Below are positions 8,641 to 16,970 of a DNA stretch of 64,000 bases, piece by piece. Each line of letters begins with the position of its first letter. Position 1 is the first letter of the stretch. Both the position numbers and the translations under genes were made by a program. Source of the stretch: Rhizobiaceae bacterium (GTDB taxonomy: Bacteria; Pseudomonadota; Alphaproteobacteria; Rhizobiales; Rhizobiaceae); NCBI GenBank assembly GCA_028279875.1, contig JANQMU010000034.1, positions 48,032 to 112,031 on the forward strand. The letters run 5' to 3'. The notes beneath the pieces are model-generated. The model was not told the DNA's origin, made no database searches, and saw only the letters and a program-made list of their open reading frames with translations.

Positions 8641-9624
8641 ATGGAGCATTATCTTCCCGTCCTGTTCCTTGCCCTGCTGGCCGATCGCCTGATTGGCGAT
8701 CCCGACTGGATGTGGCGCCGAATTCCGCACCCGGTGGTTCTTTTTGGCCATGCCATTGGCGCCCTGGATGCCGCCTTCAATCGCGAGCGGGACCAGCCGG
8801 CAACCCGCCGGGCCCGGGGCGCGGCGGTGCTGGCGGTCCTGCTCATTTTGAGTGTCTTTGTCGGGGCCTTGCTGTCAGCGCTCCTCGAGGAACTGGGTTT
8901 GGTCGGTTTCGTCGCCGAGGCAGCCATTGTCGCGGTCTTCCTGGCGCAACGGAGCCTGGCCGAGCATGTCTCGGCCGTTGCGTCCGGGTTGAGGGGCGAA
9001 GGCATCTCGGGCGGCCGGCGTGCCGTTGCCAGAATTGTCGGGCGTGATCCGGACCGGCTCGACGGGGCCGGCATCTGCCGGGCGGCGATCGAGAGCCTTG
9101 CGGAGAATTTCGCTGATGGCGTCGTTGCGCCGGCACTGTGGTACGCGCTGTTCGGCCTGCCGGGACTGCTTGCTTACAAGATGCTCAACACCGCCGATTC
9201 GATGATCGGTCACCGGACTGCGCGGCATCAGGATTTCGGTTGGGCGGCGGCACGGCTGGACGATGCCGCGAACTGGCCGGCGGCACGGCTCTCGGCGCTG
9301 CTCATCGCGCTCGCTGCATGGGGCCGATCCGGATGGCAGGCTGCCATGCGTGCGCTCAATGCCGCGTTTCGCGATGCCGGCCTCCACCGCTCGCCGAATG
9401 CCGGCTGGCCGGAATGCGCCATGGCCGGAGCCCTGCGCCTGTCGCTGGCCGGTGAGCGGGTCTATGCCGAGGTCGTCGTGCGCGAGCCGCGCCTCAATGC
9501 GGCGGGCCGGTTTGCAGCAACCGCCGCCGATATCGACAGGGCAATCGGGCTGTTTTGGGCAAGCTGCAACGCGCTGGCCGTTTTGGTTTTGGGCCTGATT
9601 TTTATTTTCGTCGCCCTGTGCTGA
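8641..9624 (+). CDS. cobD: Adenosylcobinamide-phosphate synthase, CbiB family
   Basis: A 327-residue integral membrane protein that attaches aminopropanol phosphate to adenosylcobyric acid. The opening LADRLIGDPDWMWRRIPHP and the central ESLAENFADGVVAPALWY, AYKMLNTADSMIGHR and FGWAAARLDD are CbiB signatures. Several hydrophobic segments are visible, including one at the extreme C-terminus. The start is 12 bases after cobC. This is the last gene of the cobalamin run; cobalt chelatase, CobQ and the lower-ligand genes are not in the window. Confidence 0.94.
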   Translation: MEHYLPVLFLALLADRLIGDPDWMWRRIPHPVVLFGHAIGALDAAFNRERDQPATRRARGAAVLAVLLILSVFVGALLSALLEELGLVGFVAEAAIVAVFLAQRSLAEHVSAVASGLRGEGISGGRRAVARIVGRDPDRLDGAGICRAAIESLAENFADGVVAPALWYALFGLPGLLAYKMLNTADSMIGHRTARHQDFGWAAARLDDAANWPAARLSALLIALAAWGRSGWQAAMRALNAAFRDAGLHRSPNAGWPECAMAGALRLSLAGERVYAEVVVREPRLNAAGRFAATAADIDRAIGLFWASCNALAVLVLGLIFIFVALC

Positions 9625-9760
9625 GGGCGTGCTCCGACATTACAGTGTTGATACCGTTTCAAAAATGCGATCGGGATGATACTGTCAAAAATTGGCGTTT
9701 TGTGCGGTCTATGGGACGGCTGCCGGGGCGCTCTGATCAGGTGGGGATAATTCAGAGATT

Positions 9761-9790
9761 GGAACCGGTGGCCGATACCCAACCGGTTCC
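9761..9790 (+). promoter_or_regulatory. Hairpin in the leader of the L,D-transpeptidase gene
   Basis: A nine-base inverted repeat, GGAACCGGT at 9761-9769 and ACCGGTTCC at 9782-9790, lies 14 bases before the ATG at 9805 and just ahead of the purine-rich ribosome binding site (GGAGGG). No T-run follows, so it is unlikely to be a terminator for the cobalamin genes. It could be an operator or an RNA stem near the ribosome binding site. The repeat is directly visible; the function is a guess. Confidence 0.35.
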
Positions 9791-9804
9791 AAACCGGAGG
9801 GACA

Positions 9805-10236
9805 ATGAAACGTCTTCTTATTGCGTTGCTGCTGAGCCTGGCGGTCATACCGCTGCAGACCGTTGGCGCGAAGGCCGTCAATTTGACGGCACGCATCGAC
9901 ATCTCGCAACAGACCATGGTGGTGACCCATCGTGGCCAGGTCAAATATCGATGGAAAGTATCGACCGGTCGTCGCGGCTACTACACGCCGACCGGAACCT
10001 ACAGCCCGAAATGGCTGTCTCGACACCATAGGTCGCGCAAATACAACAATGCGCCGATGCCCTATGCGATCTTCTTTCGCGGCGGCTATGCGGTGCACGG
10101 AACGGACGACCTCAAACGGCTCGGCCGGCCCGCGTCGCACGGGTGTGTGCGTCTCGATCCGAAACACGCGGCGACGCTGTTTTCGCTGGTCCAGCGGGAA
10201 GGCTTCCAGAACACGCGGATCATCATCACCCAGTAA
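9805..10236 (+). CDS. Secreted L,D-transpeptidase (YkuD domain)
   Basis: A 143-residue exported enzyme predicted to form or remodel 3-3 peptidoglycan crosslinks, or to attach proteins to peptidoglycan. Residues 1-24 form a signal peptide (MKRLLIALLLSLAVIP, ending near VGAKA). The YkuD catalytic motif is complete: the histidine of AVHGTDD followed by ASHGCVRLD with the nucleophile cysteine near residue 114. A strong ribosome binding site (GGAGGG) precedes the ATG. The protein is a bare catalytic domain with no LysM or other wall-binding module. It stands alone between the cobalamin block and the convergent lipid A cluster. Confidence 0.88.
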   Translation: MKRLLIALLLSLAVIPLQTVGAKAVNLTARIDISQQTMVVTHRGQVKYRWKVSTGRRGYYTPTGTYSPKWLSRHHRSRKYNNAPMPYAIFFRGGYAVHGTDDLKRLGRPASHGCVRLDPKHAATLFSLVQREGFQNTRIIITQ

Positions 10237-10243
10237 AGCGATC

Positions 10244-10270
10244 CGGCGCGCCCCCCGCGGCGCGCCGTTT
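10244..10270 (+). terminator. Probable terminator after the L,D-transpeptidase gene
   Basis: A perfect nine-base stem, CGGCGCGCC (10244-10252) and GGCGCGCCG (10259-10267), with a six-base loop is followed by only three T residues. It sits eight bases after the transpeptidase stop and next to the stop of the convergent acyltransferase gene. The short T-run makes it a weak intrinsic terminator. Confidence 0.5.
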
Positions 10271-11199
10271 CATAACGTGTGCTTGATATTCCAGCGATCG
10301 TGAAACCACTGCCATTGGGCAGGGTACTGACGCACCCAGCTTTCGACTTTGTCATTGAGCATTTGTGCTGTGGCGGTGACGTCGAGCGCGCCCGTCGCGT
10401 CACGCGGCAGGGTCACGGCCGGTTCGATCTCGAGCCGGAACCGGCCGCCGGGCAGTCTGATCGACCGCGCCGGGTAGACTTCGCAGTCGAAATGGCGGGC
10501 GAGTTTGGCGAGCAACGGGTTGGTCTGCACGTCCAGGCCGAAGAACTTGGTTTTCGCGCCTTTGCCGAATTTCTGGTCGACCAGCAATCCGACGCCGCTA
10601 CCGGACTCCAGCACCTTGGCAAGATGCCAGGCGGCGCCGGCCTGTGAGGGAACCAGTTGACCCATGCGGGTCCGGCGTGCGGACATCAGCCGTTCGGCGA
10701 TATAGGGGTTGTTGGGCGGGCGAAACAGCGCCGTGACGTCAAGACCGTATTTCGCGGCGGCGATCGGCAGCAATTCGAAATTGCCGGTATGGGCCGTGAA
10801 GACGATGAACGGGCGCGGGTGGTCCCGCAACTCGGCGAAACGTTCGACGCCTTTCACCTCGATAATGCCGTTTTCGCCGCCCTCCGGGTCGATATCGATC
10901 AACTCGTCGACGAAAATATATTCGGCCATCAGCCGGGCCATGTGGCCCCACATATCAGTTGCGATCGACTGTCGCTCGGCCTCGGTTTTTTCCGGGAATG
11001 CCCGTTCCAGATTGCGGAGCGCGAGCCGGTGGCGCGCCGTGCGTGGCCCGATGCGGCGGGCGATCCGTTCCGTGACGCGAATGGCGCCCTTTGCCGGAAG
11101 CAGCTTCAGCAGCGCCAGGATAGCAAACAGGAGTTGCGCAACCATCCAGTTCTTGGTGCGCCGCAGCGCAAGAACAATGCGGGTGAGAAACAGTTTCAC
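10270..11199 (-). CDS. lpxXL: Lipid A very-long-chain acyltransferase, LpxXL type
   Basis: A 309-residue inner-membrane-associated acyltransferase of the LpxL/HtrB family. The catalytic HX4E motif is seen as HTGNFE (about residues 136-141), in the context IVFTAHTGNFELLP, with FRPPNNPY and LLVDQKFGKG further on and WFHDRW near the C-terminus. A hydrophobic segment lies near the N-terminus (MVAQLLFAILALLKLL). It is the last gene of the acpXL-fabZ-fabF2-fabF1-adh-lpxXL order known from rhizobia, where it places a 27-hydroxyoctacosanoate-type chain on lipid A. The position in this gene order supports LpxXL rather than a general LpxL; the exact chain transferred is inferred. Confidence 0.87.
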   Translation of the reverse strand: MKLFLTRIVLALRRTKNWMVAQLLFAILALLKLLPAKGAIRVTERIARRIGPRTARHRLALRNLERAFPEKTEAERQSIATDMWGHMARLMAEYIFVDELIDIDPEGGENGIIEVKGVERFAELRDHPRPFIVFTAHTGNFELLPIAAAKYGLDVTALFRPPNNPYIAERLMSARRTRMGQLVPSQAGAAWHLAKVLESGSGVGLLVDQKFGKGAKTKFFGLDVQTNPLLAKLARHFDCEVYPARSIRLPGGRFRLEIEPAVTLPRDATGALDVTATAQMLNDKVESWVRQYPAQWQWFHDRWNIKHTL

Positions 11200-11237
11200 G
11201 TGCGCCGGTCACCAAAAAGGGAAATGGTCACCACAGC

Positions 11238-12266
11238 CTAGTCCATTTTCAGGATGATTTTGCCGAAGACCTGACGGCCCTCCATGCGCTCCAGCGCCGT
11301 GTCGATCCCATCTAATCCGACCTCGGTATCGATCACCGGATGCACCAGGCCGGCTGCCATTTTCTGCATGGCGTTGGCCATGTTTTCCATGCGGCATCCG
11401 AAGGAACCGATGAGGCGCAATTGCTGCTGAAAGAGCTGCATGAGGTTCATCGTGGTCGAGACGCCGGAGGTCGATCCGCAGGTGACGAGGCGGCCGCCGC
11501 GCTTCATGCACAGCATCGAACCGGCCCAGGTGTCGGCGCCGACATGTTCGAACACGACATCGACGCCTTTTTTGCGCGTCAATTTCCGGACAACGCCTTC
11601 GAACCGGTCCTCGCGATAGTTAATCACATGATCGGCGCCAAGGGCCTTGGCCTTTTCGACCTTGTCGTCCGAGCCGACAGTCGTGATGATGGTGCAGCCC
11701 ATCTTTTTAGCCAGTTGGATCGCAGCCGAACCGATCCCGGAGCCGCCGGCATGGATCAGGATCGTTTCCCCCGGCTCGAGCCTGGCATTGTCGAACAGCA
11801 TATGTTCGACCGTGCCGAAGGTGACCGGGGCGAGGGCCGCCGCGACGGCGTCGACGCCGGGCGGCGCCGGAACCAGCAACCGCGCCGGGAGATTGATCTT
11901 CTCCTGCGCGAAACCGTCGAGGTGAAAACCATGGACGCCGGCGACATTTTCGCAGAGATTGTCACGCCCTTCGCGGCAGTGCCGGCACAGGCCGCAGGTG
12001 CGGGCGCCATAGATCGATACCAATTGCCCGGGCAGCAGGCCGGATACGCCGGGTCCGAGGGCCTCGACCTCGCCGGAGGCTTCGGCGCCGATGGTCAGGG
12101 GCAGCTTGCGCTTGGCGAATGCCATACCGCGCCACCCCCAGACATCGATATGGTTCAGTGCCACGGCCCTGATGCGCAGCGTCACTTCTCCGTCGTCGGG
12201 CGCCGGGGGCGGCGGCACATCCACCAGTTCCAGCCGGCGGTCTTCGATGAGTTGCAATGCGCGCAT
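11238..12266 (-). CDS. Zinc-binding alcohol dehydrogenase-like protein of the lipid A long-chain cluster
   Basis: A 342-residue medium-chain dehydrogenase/reductase. It has the structural-zinc cysteine cluster CGLCRHCREGRDNLC (about residues 88-102), the NAD(P)-binding loop HAGGSGIGSAAIQLAKK, and the quinone-reductase-like tail QVFGKIILKMD. In rhizobial VLCFA clusters a gene of this kind always lies between fabF1 and lpxXL, and a role in the fatty-acid reduction cycle or in making the hydroxyl group has been proposed but its reaction is not known to me. It is separated by about 38 bases from lpxXL and 46 from fabF1, so it is co-transcribed. Confidence 0.85.
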   Translation of the reverse strand: MRALQLIEDRRLELVDVPPPPAPDDGEVTLRIRAVALNHIDVWGWRGMAFAKRKLPLTIGAEASGEVEALGPGVSGLLPGQLVSIYGARTCGLCRHCREGRDNLCENVAGVHGFHLDGFAQEKINLPARLLVPAPPGVDAVAAALAPVTFGTVEHMLFDNARLEPGETILIHAGGSGIGSAAIQLAKKMGCTIITTVGSDDKVEKAKALGADHVINYREDRFEGVVRKLTRKKGVDVVFEHVGADTWAGSMLCMKRGGRLVTCGSTSGVSTTMNLMQLFQQQLRLIGSFGCRMENMANAMQKMAAGLVHPVIDTEVGLDGIDTALERMEGRQVFGKIILKMD

Positions 12267-12312
12267 GATCCGGTCGTTCCTGCCCCTTGAGCTTGTTTGC
12301 GGTAAAAGGCGT

Positions 12313-13596
12313 TTAGGCTGGTTCGGCCGTCATGACAAGGCAGGCATTCTGGCCGCCGAAGCCGAACGAGTTGGACAGCACCGATGTCACCGCCTGATCG
12401 CGTTTGACGTTGGGAACGACATCGAGCTCGATGGCCGGATCGGGGTTCTCATGGTTGATGGTCGGGGGCAGGGTGCCGGTGGAGATGGTCAACAGCGAGA
12501 AAATCGCCTCGACCGCTCCGGCCGCCGTCAGCGTATGGCCGATCATCGATTTGTTGGAGGAAACCGGTATGCCCGGCAGGGCATCGCCGAACACAGTCGA
12601 CAGCGACAGATATTCCATCTTGTCGTTTTCCGGTGTCGAGGTTCCGTGGGCGTTGATATAGCCGATGCCGGTTCGGTCGAGACCCGAATCGTCAAGGGCC
12701 GCCTGGATGGTGGCAATCGCCGGTCCGCCGTCGGGGGACGAGCGGGTGCGGTGGAAATGGTCGGCCTTTTCGCCATAGCCCTTGAGAATGCCGAGAACCT
12801 TGGCGCCGCGGGCGAGGGCGCTTTCCAGCGATTCCAGCACCAGGGCCGCACCGCCCTCGGCGATGACAAAGCCGTCGCGGTCCTTGGTGAAGGGTTTTGA
12901 CGCCTTTTGCGGCGGATCGTTCTGGGTCGACAGCGCCGACAGAAGCGAAAAGCGGATCAGGGCCTCGGCACTGACCGATCCGTCGGTGGCGACCGTGAGA
13001 GCCCGTTCGGTGCGCCCCTGGCGGATTGCGTCGACGCCCAGCTGGATGGCCGTCGCACCCGATGCGCAGGCGGTCGACAGGGTAATGGGAAGGCCGCGCG
13101 TTCCGTAGGTATCGGCAATGCGCTCTGCGACCGATCCAAACAGGGCCGAGCGCGTGATCTGCGGATGCGGCCGGTCCCGCATCACCTTCAGGAAGGCGTC
13201 ATAGGCGTTCGTCGAGTCGCCTGTTACGCCGCTCTCGTCGGCAAGGGCGAAACGGTCGGTCCACTCATGTTCGACCGGCGGAGCGGCGAGAAAAAGCGGT
13301 CCGTTGAAATCACCATCCAGCCCGGCTTCCTCGACGGCCTCTCGGGTTGCCGCGTCGGCGAAGGCAAAGGACAGTTGGCTGGACACCGGGGCGACATCCA
13401 TGAAATCGACTGTGCCGCAGATGCGGGTCGACAGGCCGTCCGTCGGAAAGCGGGTGACGGCGTGGATGCCGGATGTCCCGCCGGACAGCGCGGCCCAGTT
13501 GTCGTGTTTGCCGCGTCCCAGCGAGGTGACGATACCCATGCCCGTTACCGCCACGACCGGGCGGCCGAGATGATCCACATAAGCGCCGTTCTTCAT
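12313..13596 (-). CDS. fabF1XL: Beta-ketoacyl-ACP synthase FabF1-type of the VLCFA cluster (complete active site)
   Basis: About 427 residues; condenses malonyl-ACP with an acyl chain bound to AcpXL during very-long-chain synthesis. The catalytic triad is complete: cysteine in STACASGATAIQ (near residue 178), histidine in NAHGTSTPEND (near 314) and histidine in GHTLTAAGAVEA (near 353). I chose the ATG at 13596, which has a GGGAG ribosome binding site and starts 16 bases after the fabF2 stop; a longer reading frame runs into fabF2 without family similarity. It is paired with the degenerate FabF2, which suggests a heterodimeric synthase. Confidence 0.88.
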   Translation of the reverse strand: MKNGAYVDHLGRPVVAVTGMGIVTSLGRGKHDNWAALSGGTSGIHAVTRFPTDGLSTRICGTVDFMDVAPVSSQLSFAFADAATREAVEEAGLDGDFNGPLFLAAPPVEHEWTDRFALADESGVTGDSTNAYDAFLKVMRDRPHPQITRSALFGSVAERIADTYGTRGLPITLSTACASGATAIQLGVDAIRQGRTERALTVATDGSVSAEALIRFSLLSALSTQNDPPQKASKPFTKDRDGFVIAEGGAALVLESLESALARGAKVLGILKGYGEKADHFHRTRSSPDGGPAIATIQAALDDSGLDRTGIGYINAHGTSTPENDKMEYLSLSTVFGDALPGIPVSSNKSMIGHTLTAAGAVEAIFSLLTISTGTLPPTINHENPDPAIELDVVPNVKRDQAVTSVLSNSFGFGGQNACLVMTAEPA

Positions 13597-13612
13597 CGTT
13601 TTCTCCCGCCGT

Positions 13613-14815
13613 TCAGGGCTGCCCTCTTTCCAGGACCGCCAGACCTTCCGCGTAGACAAATCCCAGTGCGGTGACCAGCGCCCTTGCGGCCGGCGCTGTC
13701 ATTTCGGCCTCGTTTGCCGCATCGAACCGGGCGATCGCCGCGCCGCTGTCAAGGGCGAGCGCCGCCAGCGCGATGCCGAGCGGAAACTGCGTTTCCATCG
13801 TGTGACCGGTCAATCCCGAATAGCCGCGCAAGGTTGCCGCCGGCCATTTGCCTTGAATATAGGCCTTTTCGCGCCGTGTGATGTCAAGCATGCCGGACGA
13901 CCCCGACAGGATCAGCAGATCGCTGTTGTCATCGGCACCGACCCTTTCCGACAAGGCATCCAGCCGGCGTTCGAGCTTGCCCTCTTCGCGGGCCCCGCGA
14001 TCGCCTTCGACGGCGCGGATCGTCGCGTAGATCGGTGCGCCGCGTGCCTGCGCCGCGCTTCGCGCTTCAAGAACGAGGAATGCCGAAGCACTGCCCGTGA
14101 TGATCCCGCCGGGCTCTTCGCGCGACCACAGAGGCTGCCATTGCCCCTGCGCCAGCGCCTGCACGCCCTCGAAGACGAGATGCATATCCGGTCTTTCGGC
14201 ATTGTAGGAGCCGCCGACCAATGCCCGGGCTGCCTGTCCGGCGCGGATGCGCTCGAATGCGGTGTGGACGGCGGAAACCCCGGCGCCTTCCTCGCCCATG
14301 AAGGTTTTCGACGAGCCGGTCACCTTGTGGACAATCGAGATGTTGCCAGCCAGCAGGTTGGACAGTTGCGCCAGGAACAGCGTCGGACGCAGCTCGGTCG
14401 TCAGTTTCTCGTTGAGCAGCACGTCGCGGTCATTGCGCTTGACGGCTTCATTGACGATCAGCGTGTCGACGTCGATGTCGCGCTCGCCGCCGCCGGCCGC
14501 GACGATCATGTCCATGGCGCCGCAGGCCTCGGCGTCGTCCTTCAGGCCGGCATCGTCAAGCGCCAGACCCGCCGTGAAAACGCCTAGCCGCTGCCAGTTT
14601 TCCATCTGCCGCTGATCGCCGCGCCTCGGAATCTGATCCGACCAGTCGATATCCGGCAGGGGATGGACCGGATAGGGCGCGAAACGGTCGGTATCGACAA
14701 CCGCCGCCGGCGCTTGCGGGGCCTTCAGAAGGGCGGTGTGGACGTCGCGTCCGACACCGTGGCAACTGGTGATGCCGATGCCGGTGATGACCACGTCACG
14801 TGCGCTGTTGTTCAT
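13613..14815 (-). CDS. fabF2XL: FabF2-type ketosynthase homologue lacking the catalytic cysteine
   Basis: A 400-residue thiolase-fold protein in the second synthase position of the VLCFA cluster. The fold is evident from VVITGIGITSCHGVG at the N-terminus and SGLTGHTMETQFPLG near the C-terminus, which keeps one histidine. At the usual nucleophile position the sequence reads VTGSSKTFMGEEGAG, with serine instead of cysteine (near residue 164), and the NAHGT histidine is replaced by SGSSG. It therefore probably cannot condense on its own and resembles a chain-length factor or decarboxylating partner. Pairing with FabF1 is inferred from adjacency. Confidence 0.82.
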   Translation of the reverse strand: MNNSARDVVITGIGITSCHGVGRDVHTALLKAPQAPAAVVDTDRFAPYPVHPLPDIDWSDQIPRRGDQRQMENWQRLGVFTAGLALDDAGLKDDAEACGAMDMIVAAGGGERDIDVDTLIVNEAVKRNDRDVLLNEKLTTELRPTLFLAQLSNLLAGNISIVHKVTGSSKTFMGEEGAGVSAVHTAFERIRAGQAARALVGGSYNAERPDMHLVFEGVQALAQGQWQPLWSREEPGGIITGSASAFLVLEARSAAQARGAPIYATIRAVEGDRGAREEGKLERRLDALSERVGADDNSDLLILSGSSGMLDITRREKAYIQGKWPAATLRGYSGLTGHTMETQFPLGIALAALALDSGAAIARFDAANEAEMTAPAARALVTALGFVYAEGLAVLERGQP

Positions 14816-14832
14816 GGAAAATACTCTTGCTT

Positions 14833-15324
14833 TCAGGTCTTTTCCGACATTGCGGCAACGAGACCGACATCCTCTGCCCGTGCTTTGACAAGACCGGCGA
14901 GATGGGCCGTGTCCAGTCCGGAATCATTGTCGAATGCGACCATCCGCAGTTTGAGCTGGGCGTCACATATTTTTTTGCCATTGGCCGTCATCTGTGCCTT
15001 GGTCACGGCGAATCCGGAACCATCATGTTCCAATTTCGCTTCCGTCCGCAACGGTGTATCCGGCTCAACGAATGTTCGCAGCTTGGCACCGTCCACGGAC
15101 ATAAGGAAAGGCATGGCGGAAAAATCGTTTCTTGCCAGCAGCAGGAAGCCGCTGGCCTGGGCCATGGTCTCGATGAGCAGGACGCCGGGAACCAGCGGCA
15201 GGTCCGGAAAATGACCTTCAAATACGGGGCTTTGAGTGGGCGTTCGGGACGTTGCCACCAGGGTCCCGGCCTGCATGTCAATGTGCTCAACCCGGTCGAT
15301 CATCTGAAAATATTCAAGAATCAT
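14833..15324 (-). CDS. fabZXL: 3-hydroxyacyl-ACP dehydratase FabZ-type of the VLCFA cluster
   Basis: A 163-residue hot-dog-fold dehydratase. The active-site helix is FEGHFPDLPLVPGVLLIE with the catalytic histidine, followed by TMAQASGFLLL; the family more often has HFPG where this protein has HFPD. It is slightly longer than housekeeping FabZ, with a C-terminal tail of about 20 residues. It lies between acpXL and fabF2 on the same strand with short gaps, and should remove water in each elongation round of the long lipid A chain. Confidence 0.86.
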   Translation of the reverse strand: MILEYFQMIDRVEHIDMQAGTLVATSRTPTQSPVFEGHFPDLPLVPGVLLIETMAQASGFLLLARNDFSAMPFLMSVDGAKLRTFVEPDTPLRTEAKLEHDGSGFAVTKAQMTANGKKICDAQLKLRMVAFDNDSGLDTAHLAGLVKARAEDVGLVAAMSEKT

Positions 15325-15345
15325 CGGGTATCCGCCCGCCGCGGG

Positions 15346-15633
15346 CTACTCGGCCTTGGCGGCTCTCAACTCGTCAATCTTTTCGCACAGGTTTTTCAGG
15401 ACAAAATATTCTTCCGTCGCCACCTTGCCGTCATTGACTTCCTGGGTCCATTGCTCCAGCGGAATCTTGATGCCGAATTCCTTGTCGATTGCGAAAACAA
15501 TGTCGAGAAAATCGAGGCTGTCGATGCCCAGATCGTCGATCGTGTGACTCTCCGGGGTAATCGTCTCCCGATCGATTTCACTGGTCTCGGCGATGATGTC
15601 GGCAACTTTGTCAAATGTGGCGGACACACTCAT
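15346..15633 (-). CDS. acpXL: Specialised acyl carrier protein AcpXL
   Basis: A 95-residue acyl carrier protein. The phosphopantetheine attachment motif is [12 protein letters not shown] with the serine at residue 39. It is longer than the housekeeping ACP (about 78 residues) and has the extended C-terminal half ([16 protein letters not shown] and onwards) typical of AcpXL, which carries the 27-hydroxyoctacosanoyl chain in rhizobia. The ATG at 15633 was chosen over a much longer reading frame that overlaps mrp in the opposite direction. It is the first gene of the minus-strand cluster and diverges from mrp, so its promoter lies between 15634 and about 15811. Confidence 0.92.
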   Translation of the reverse strand: MSVSATFDKVADIIAETSEIDRETITPESHTIDDLGIDSLDFLDIVFAIDKEFGIKIPLEQWTQEVNDGKVATEEYFVLKNLCEKIDELRAAKAE

Positions 15634-15811
15634 ATCCTTGTATTTGTCTGATTTGCGCAGAGCTATAGGAAAATCCACTGCAAAAGCCAATGGTCTGTAT
15701 CGTGTTTCATGGCCGAATGCCATGGCTAATGTTGTAGCGCTCATCCATTGTCTGACGGGCGTCGTTGCCTTATTTCGGCGGTAGGGATGCAATGTGAAGG
15801 AACGTCGCGCT

Positions 15812-16948
15812 ATGCCGGATGTGACAAAGGAACAGGTGCTGGCGCGCCTGAGAGACGTGAGCCACGAGGCGGTGGGCGGCGATATCGTCAGCCAGGGGCT
15901 GGTTTCCGATGTGTTCGTCGCCGACGGGAAGGTGTTTTTCTCGATCACCGTGCCGGCCGATCTGGCGCAGAAACTGGAGCCGCTGCGGCTCGAAGCGGAA
16001 GAAGCGGTCAAATCAATTGACGGCGTGCGCGGCGCGATGGTGGCCCTGACGGCGGAGAAAAAACCGGGAGGCAAGAGTCCGGCGCCGGCGCCCCGGCAGG
16101 CCGCGTCGCCTGCGCCAACCCAGCCGGCGCCGAGCAAGCCGGGCGTGCCGGGTGTCGGCGCGATCATCGCGGTCGCGTCCGGCAAGGGCGGTGTCGGCAA
16201 GTCGACGACAGCCATCAATCTGGCGCTCGGCTTCCAGGCGACGGGTCTCAAGGTGGGCGTGCTCGACGCCGATATTTACGGGCCGTCCGTTCCCCGCCTG
16301 CTGAACATCAAGGGCAAGCCGCAACAGGTGGATGGCCGCCTGCTGAAGCCGATGGAGGCCTATGGTCTGAAAGTCATGTCCATGGGCTTCCTGGTCGGCG
16401 AGGAGACGCCAATGATCTGGCGCGGGCCGATGGTGGTGTCGGCGCTCACCCAGATGCTGCGCGAGGTCGACTGGGGGCAGTTGGACGTCCTTGTCGTCGA
16501 CATGCCGCCGGGCACCGGGGATGCGCAACTGACACTGGCGCAGCGCGTTCCACTGGCCGGCGCGGTCATCGTGTCGACGCCCCAGGATCTGGCTCTGATC
16601 GACGCGCGAAAGGGCATCAACATGTTCCGGAAGGTCGATGTGCCGCTGCTCGGTCTCATTGAGAACATGAGCTATTTCATTTGCCCGTCCTGCGGGGAAC
16701 GGGCCGATATATTCGGCCATGGCGGTGCCCGCGACGAGGCTGCGAAGATCGGCGTTCCCTTCCTCGGCGAGGTCCCTCTGCACATGGAGATCCGCGAGAA
16801 TTCGGATGCCGGCACGCCGGTCGTCGCCTCAGCGCCCGACGGGGCGCACGCAAGGATTTACAAGGATATGGCCTCTGCCGCCTGGCAACATGTCATGGCC
16901 GGCCGGGACGGGGCCGGCCATGCCGCGCCGGCCATTGTCTTTGAATGA
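15812..16948 (+). CDS. mrp: Mrp/ApbC-family iron-sulfur cluster carrier ATPase
   Basis: About 378 residues. An N-terminal MIP18/DUF59-like domain (residues 1-95) is joined by a Pro/Ala-rich linker (about 95-115) to a ParA-type ATPase with the deviant Walker [30 protein letters not shown] and [16 protein letters not shown] follow, and the CPSC motif (FICPSCGE) binds the bridging iron-sulfur cluster. It delivers iron-sulfur clusters to apo-proteins in the cytoplasm. A GTG at 15794 is an alternative start; the ATG at 15812 has AAGGA ten bases upstream. The gene diverges from acpXL. Confidence 0.92.
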   Translation: MPDVTKEQVLARLRDVSHEAVGGDIVSQGLVSDVFVADGKVFFSITVPADLAQKLEPLRLEAEEAVKSIDGVRGAMVALTAEKKPGGKSPAPAPRQAASPAPTQPAPSKPGVPGVGAIIAVASGKGGVGKSTTAINLALGFQATGLKVGVLDADIYGPSVPRLLNIKGKPQQVDGRLLKPMEAYGLKVMSMGFLVGEETPMIWRGPMVVSALTQMLREVDWGQLDVLVVDMPPGTGDAQLTLAQRVPLAGAVIVSTPQDLALIDARKGINMFRKVDVPLLGLIENMSYFICPSCGERADIFGHGGARDEAAKIGVPFLGEVPLHMEIRENSDAGTPVVASAPDGAHARIYKDMASAAWQHVMAGRDGAGHAAPAIVFE

Positions 16949-16970
16949 TCTTCACAGGGCCGTACCGCTG

